DNA of 64,000 nucleotides, from positions 6,942,353-7,006,352 of the forward strand of contig OZ038382.1 of assembly GCA_964036045.1 (NCBI GenBank), written 5' to 3'. The translations under genes were made by a program, and so were the position numbers. Positions 58,780 through 64,000 of this stretch are shown one piece after another. The notes beneath the pieces were generated by a model that was given only the letters and a program-made list of their open reading frames with translations, made no database searches and had not been told where the DNA came from. The stretch comes from Eutreptiella sp. 'Long Island Sound 2002'. Lineage: Eukaryota > Euglenozoa > Euglenophyceae > Eutreptiales > Eutreptiaceae. Within the stretch, counting starts at the first letter, position 1. Each line of letters starts with the position of its first letter.

Positions 58780-61058
58780 TTCTCAAAATCCTCAAAGTCC
58801 AGGGTCCAAAATCCAAAAATATAGAAAATAAAATCCTCCTTCAACCCTGAATAGCAACCAGATCCAACAAATACAGCAATAACCCAATTCACAATCCAAA
58901 TCAGGCTGCGGGCTTCCGTTCAGCACACCGGTATTCCCACGGTGGCGGGCATGTACAAGAATTGCACCAAGGAAGAAAGCCCTGAAATTGGCATATGAAC
59001 ACAAATAAAGCAAAGTTGGGGAAAGATGGAAACTTACACAATCACAGCCATAGACCCCTCATTCCCTGGACTCAAGACCTTCCCTTGACTCACCAACATA
59101 TTGCCCTGAACCAGGTCATATGAGGTGGCTGAATGCCATGTATCACAAGTCACTACACAAACCCCAAAAATGTGTTCACTCCCAAGCCTCTAAATCCTAG
59201 CCCAATAGGGGAGGTGGCGTGTCATGGCCTAGAGTGGCACTCAGGACCATGCCCTACCCTGACTCAACCTTGGTTGGACTTGGAGTCGAATGGGCTTGGA
59301 GAGGTGCCCCATGAAGATGACCTCACAACATGGCAAAATCAGGCAGATCACACCATTATGCCCAAAAATCAATTATATACTCAAAAATGCATATGGCAAA
59401 TGTTCATATGCTCCATGCATGTGTCCAACCGGAAAGTAATATACAAGGGTGATATAGACCAAAGGTGCATGCCCAAGAATATCCCATCATTGGCTCCGTA
59501 ACTCCTCCGGTTATGTAGATGACATGCTTCACAAGTCAGCTCATGAGTTTGAGACCTAATTTTGTGAGGCCTCGTGCGCCAAGCCAAAATGACCACGTGA
59601 TCCGGCATATGGTGAGGTACAACACCGAAGCATATGCCAACACATAAGCAACATACCATAGTTCACGGATCTCTAGACACTTTGCTGTTAGCCGACCAGT
59701 TGAGCACATAAAACACAAAAATGAGCATAAAATGAGGTCAAAAACATGAAAATATGTCCAAATACCAAGTTGTCATGATACTATATCTCTATGCTCACCC
59801 ATGATATCCGCTCATGGTTCAATACACAAATGATTGGAACCATTTGCGAGCAATTCCCCCACTTGGATCCCCAATCGGGCGCATGGAGATACCTTCGCCA
59901 CCCATATCTACATGCCCCATGAAAATGGGAGTGCACTCATGGATCTCTTTCCCAAACATACCATGAGCAATACATATGCGGTAGACTTAGTCTAGCGCTT
60001 TGAATTCCACAATTGGGACATGGGCAAAACCCTTGTCACGTATGGCTCCCCATCTCTTCGGCCACACGAAGATATATAACATGGGCGTGAGCATATCAAG
60101 ACATATACCATGCATATAAAACATACCCTTAAAAGTGGCTCCCACCATGACATGCCATGCCCCTCCATGGGCATAACTTCACGTTAAAAATACGTAGGAA
60201 CCCAAAGAAAATATCTATGCAACCCCAACACTCATGCGGTACACTCGAAAGTCGCATTAAAATATTCGGTTGCACGGTCCAAGAGTTATATATCGCTTTA
60301 TACCCTCTTGACCATTATTCCTTGCTACACCGGGCATGTGTACACACCAAAGGCGTTTGATGCTTCCTAAATTAACTTGAGACCAATGCACTTGCAACGC
60401 AACCTTCCTTATTCTCTTTCCTCACACTCGCGCGTAGATATGGCCCCTCAAAGTGGTCCCACGATTCGCTTTTGTTTCCCTTATATCTCCAAGTCAAATG
60501 GGTGGCAAGTATAAGGGAAACCTGATTCGGGCATAGGGAAAGGAGTATGACCACTCGAAGAAGTCCAAATCAAGTGCGGCGATGTCGAAGTCGAAAATCC
60601 GATTTCGACATCGCGAAAAATTCAGATTAAAATTTCGAGTGCTTATTCAGAAGATTGCGGAAGCAACGAACCCTTTGCTGATGAAATCTGACCCTTCAAC
60701 GGAATATCCGCCAAAATATCTGGAAATAACAGTTAACCAATCGGTTAACGCAAAATCGCGAGCCAACTGACGGTCGCCGATACATTGACCATCAGAACGA
60801 AAGGCTGCAAAATTACGGAAAAATCATGATAATAAAACCCTGTTGATTCCTGATATTCCGATATATAAATCTCCGCTGGCGGTGCCTCGGTTCTGAATAT
60901 GGCCGCTCATAGCCGGAATGGCCAAACCTATCACACTATCACATCGGGTTAGATCAGGTGGATGGGAGAGTATGATATCAGCCCATGGCGGCTTGCCGGC
61001 ACATAGATACACACCCCAAGTGACCCCAAGATGGCCACGGGGGTCCGAACCGGCTTCA
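58694..61058 (-). repeat. Element B 5' LTR (2,365 bp)
   Basis: Begins TGAAGCC at 61,058 and ends CTTCTTTA at 58,694 (minus strand). It contains a 10-bp inverted repeat CGATGTCGAA / TTCGACATCG at about 60,580-60,613 and a GTTAACC-GGTTAAC palindrome near 60,730. Promoter elements are not evident to me. The last 86 bases are in the gag frame. Confidence 0.93.
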
Positions 61059-63080
61059 CTGTGGTCAGCTGCAGATTCCGAGGGGCACTCCGAGGGCTAT
61101 CGGACCGCTTACCCTTCGGAGTCGGAGCAGATGGCCAGACCGACCACAAGGGCGAACACGGCCCCAGAACCCAGCCTGGAGCATGACGCCGAGGCGTTGG
61201 AGAGGCCTGCCAGAGCCAGAACGGCACCTGTGGCCCGGCACACGGAGCCAACGCGGGATAACATGGGCGACACACCCATGGCGGAGGAGTCCGAGGCGCC
61301 GGGAAATGTGGGATGCGCCAGATCAGGTGGAAAGCACGCGGAGTGCCACTGCGAGCACGTATCCTTCCTCATGGGCAAGTACCCAAAGATGGGGATGGAT
61401 GCCATCGCGCAACACCTCGACCGCTTGGACAACGCGGAGGACGGTCTAGAGGAGGACGTCGCGGGGATCCTGGATGACCAGTCGGCAGCGGAGAGAGACA
61501 TGGCGGAGCTGCGAGCGGAACAGGACCAGTACCGGGAGAATCTGGAGCTGGCGCCGCAGAAGCAGCAGCGAGTAGTGGACAGCCTCCTCCACCTGGTGGA
61601 GGACATGTCGGGACGCCTGAAAAGGCCAGAGGAGTTACAACCCCTCGCCTCGGGTCCGGAGCTCCCGGCAAAGCCGGCAGCGGCAGAGCTGGTGGAGCGG
61701 GTTAAGACCCTCCGGAGCGCCATGGAGAAACCCATGGGTGGCCCTGCAGAGGCAACTTACGCGCCTCCGCGTGTTGACCCGGGTGCGCTGCCGTTTGTTC
61801 CCATGTTCAGGGAATCCATAATGCTCGGGGAGCAAACGGCACCGGCTGGGTCCATGCGGGAACGGCACGCAACCACGGACCCGAGGAGCCTGACGGTACA
61901 GATGTCCCATGCCGCCCAGGATCCACCGACCACTACGACTGCCCATGCAGTCTATGCGGAAGAGGAGATCCAGAGCCAGACCATGCAGGGGTGAACCATG
62001 GGAAGTGCCGACGCACATGGTCGAGGCCACCCAGGCGGAAACCTGTGGGTGAAGGACCCCAATACGGGGATATGGACAGCCGGTGGAGCAAGTCCTTCCT
62101 GCATTCCAAACCCCATGGGTTCAGGCCCAACTGGACCGCACTCCATGGAGGAGAGGGATGTACGGGGAGTGTATTCACAGTCCCCCTTCACAGGTGGTAT
62201 CCGTCTCGGTGGAGTGGTGGCCGCGGACGTCGGAGACGCCATCAGGATTGACGACCTCAGGGGGATCTAAATCCCCTACTACGATGGCAACCCCTCCAAC
62301 CTGGATGACTTCATCCCGGATTGGGAGGACTTCGCCGAGGAGGTCGTCGGTGAGATGAGAGGAGCGCCAAGGGACAAGTGGGTATGTCGGACATTCCCAC
62401 ACAGGCTGGCGCAGGACCTGAAGGAGGAGCTCAGGGATCAGATCCGCGAGGGAGTGATCCAGACGGAGCAGGCCTGCCTCCAGTGGCTGGAGGACGAGGA
62501 GCTAGTAGACGCCCCCAACCAGAAGTTGGAGGATTTGTGGTCCATTCCACTGCCGCTGGAGCGCGGGGAGCTGAGGGTCCGGGAATGGAATCGGTACATC
62601 CGAAAGTACCAAAGAAGCCTCAAGCTGGTGGAGGACTGGAATGAGGCCAGCGAGATCCGACACCTGCTGAGAGATGTCCTCCCCGGCCACTGGAAGAGGC
62701 GAGTGGAGGACGAGGAGAAGAAGAGAGCAAAGAAGCGCGTGGCCGTACGGATCATGGCGTCGGAGGACACCCAGGCCGGAATAATGGAGTTTTTCCGGCG
62801 AAACCTCGGTGACCCCAGCCGAATGTTGGGGTTGAAGAACGCCGTCTACGTGGAGGTATTCGGCGACACCATGGGGCAAAGGCTGATGCGCCTCAACAAC
62901 GTGGAGTGGAGGCGCGGAGAACCGCTGACGATGCAGGTCATCTTCGCCCGCATGAGCCTGGACGAGATCGTGAAGTACATCATGGTGGAGCTGAAGCTCA
63001 ACACCAAGAACGAGGCCCACGTGCAGGATCGACAAGGCCAAGGACATCGAGGTCATCGAGAAGATCGCCACCACCGAGAG
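61059..63080 (+). pseudogene. Element A gag, remainder, with two nonsense codons
   Basis: Continues the fragment at 47,855 after removal of element B: same frame, same CAGGCTGTGGTCAG junction. Covers the N-region, coiled-coil (LEEDVAGILDDQSAAER) and capsid-like region (IPYYDGNPSNLDDFIPDWE; FRRNLGDPSRMLGLKNAVY) up to HREDRHHRE. In-frame TGA at 61,992-61,994 (CGA in B) and TAA at 62,268-62,270 (CAA in B) are C-to-T changes. At 63,081 it is cut by another LTR, which supplies the stop codon. Confidence 0.9.
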
Positions 63081-64000
63081 TAAAGAAAGTCCCTACCAGG
63101 ACCGGACCCTGCTGTGCCCCTTCCGCCTGTCACCCCTGCTGACTTGCTCCTGATCAGCGATTGCATTTCTCAAAGTCCAGGGTCCAAAATCCAAAAATAT
63201 AGAAAATAAAACCCTCCTTCAACCCTGAACAGCAACCAGATCCCACAAATACAGCAATAACAAAATCCACACTGCGGGCTTCCGTTGAGCACACCGGTTG
63301 TCTCAGGGTGGCGGACATGTACAAGAATTGCACCAGAGAGGAAGCCCTGAAATTGGCATATGAAGACAAATAAAGCAAAGTTGGGGAAAGATGGAAACGT
63401 ACACAATCACAGCCATAGACCCCTCATTCCCTGGACTCAAGACCTTCCCTTGACTCGCCAACATGATGCCCTGAACCCAGTCAAATAGGATGGCTAAATG
63501 CCATGTGTCAAAAGTCACTACATAAACCCCAAAAATGTGTTCACTCCCAAGCCTCAAAATCCTAGCCCAATAGGGGAGGTGGCCTGTCATGGCCTAGAGT
63601 GGCACTCAGGACCATGCCCTACCCTGACATAACCTTGGTTGGACTCAAAGTCGATTGGGCTTGGAGAGGTGCCCCATGAAGATGACCTCACAACATGGCA
63701 AAATCAGGCAAATCACAGCATTATGCCCAAAATCAATTATATACTCAAAAATGCATATGGCAAATGTTAAAATGCTCCATGCATGTGTTAAACCGGAAAG
63801 TAATATACAAGGGTGATATAGACCAAAGGTCCATGCCCAAGAATATCCCATCATTGCCTCCGAAACCCCTCCGGTTATGTAGATGACATGCTTCACAAGT
63901 CAGCTCATGATTTTGAGACCTAATTTTGTGAGGCCTCGTGTGCCAAGCCAAAGTGACCAGGTGATCGGCATATGGTGAGGTGCAACACCGAAGCATATGC
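63081..64000 (-). mobile_element. Element C LTR (partial, runs off window)
   Basis: Starts TAAAGAAAGTCCC, the same terminus as the other LTRs, and continues colinear with 58,694-59,640 to the window edge. It has more substitutions and small indels than the element B pair. Orientation as element B. Whether it is a solo LTR or the 3' LTR of a third element cannot be seen. Confidence 0.9.

Larger units (their letters stand above)
47856..61058 (-). mobile_element. Element B: near-complete chromodomain Ty3/gypsy retrotransposon (13.2 kb)
   Basis: Read on the minus strand: 5' LTR (58,694-61,058), PBS, gag, pol (protease, RT, RNase H, integrase, chromodomain), polypurine tract, 3' LTR (47,856-50,206). 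Flanked by CTGT at 47,852-47,855 and 61,059-61,062, splitting a gag reading frame of element A at a precise point. LTRs are closely similar; the main difference is a 14-base gap near 48,420 versus 59,262 plus scattered substitutions, so insertion was fairly recent. Integrase before chromodomain and RT-RH-IN order identify a Ty3/gypsy chromovirus-like element. Confidence 0.95.

Overview
This window looks like nuclear DNA of a microbial eukaryote, probably an alga. The reasons are a spliceosome-bounded exon (AG acceptor, GT donor), a chromodomain Ty3/gypsy retrotransposon primed by initiator-Met tRNA, TA-flanked MITE-like elements, a large satellite, and one PAS/histidine-kinase/receiver protein of the plant/protist/fungal hybrid type. 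Both gypsy pol families remind me of those in dinoflagellate genomes, but I could not verify that and the lineage is left open. Only one gene looks intact; most of the window is repeats.

Layout. 1-8.3 kb: a 3,016-bp tandem duplication, a 127/128-bp GT-rich minisatellite, (TA)n tracts, and two 1.17-kb terminal-inverted-repeat elements lying in the (TA)n tracts. 8.3-10.9 kb (minus): the hybrid histidine kinase gene. 11.8-19.7 kb: a satellite of 40-bp monomers organised into 724-bp (18-monomer) higher-order units. 19.7-24.8 kb: short local duplications and an array of palindromes. 24.8-29.8 kb: a segmental duplication in which both copies carry one exon of a proteasome Rpn2/PSMD1-like gene; one copy also carries a 924-bp TIR element whose empty site is preserved in the other copy. 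29.8-34.7 kb: minus-strand pseudogene and exon-like pieces that I cannot name. 34.7-37.3 kb and 43.0-47.6 kb: two copies of an unclassified repeat that encodes an unfamiliar protein and has extreme G+T strand bias.

37.3-64 kb is a nest of retroelements that can be put in order. A degenerate gypsy pol (plus) is interrupted at 39,966 by element A (plus: LTR, PBS, gag). Element A's gag was then hit by a 4.6-kb unclassified insert, leaving a roughly 520-bp flanking duplication. It was hit again by element B (minus, 47,856-61,058, TSD CTGT) and by a third LTR (C, from 63,081). Element B is nearly complete: LTRs of 2,351 and 2,365 bp, PBS, gag, a +1-overlapping pol (protease, RT, RNase H, integrase, chromodomain), and a polypurine tract. 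I see only three lesions in it. In A and B the gag reading frame begins inside the LTR and runs through the primer-binding site.

The retroelement genes work together as one replication unit (Gag particle, Pol enzymes, chromodomain targeting). The kinase is an unrelated single-copy-looking gene.
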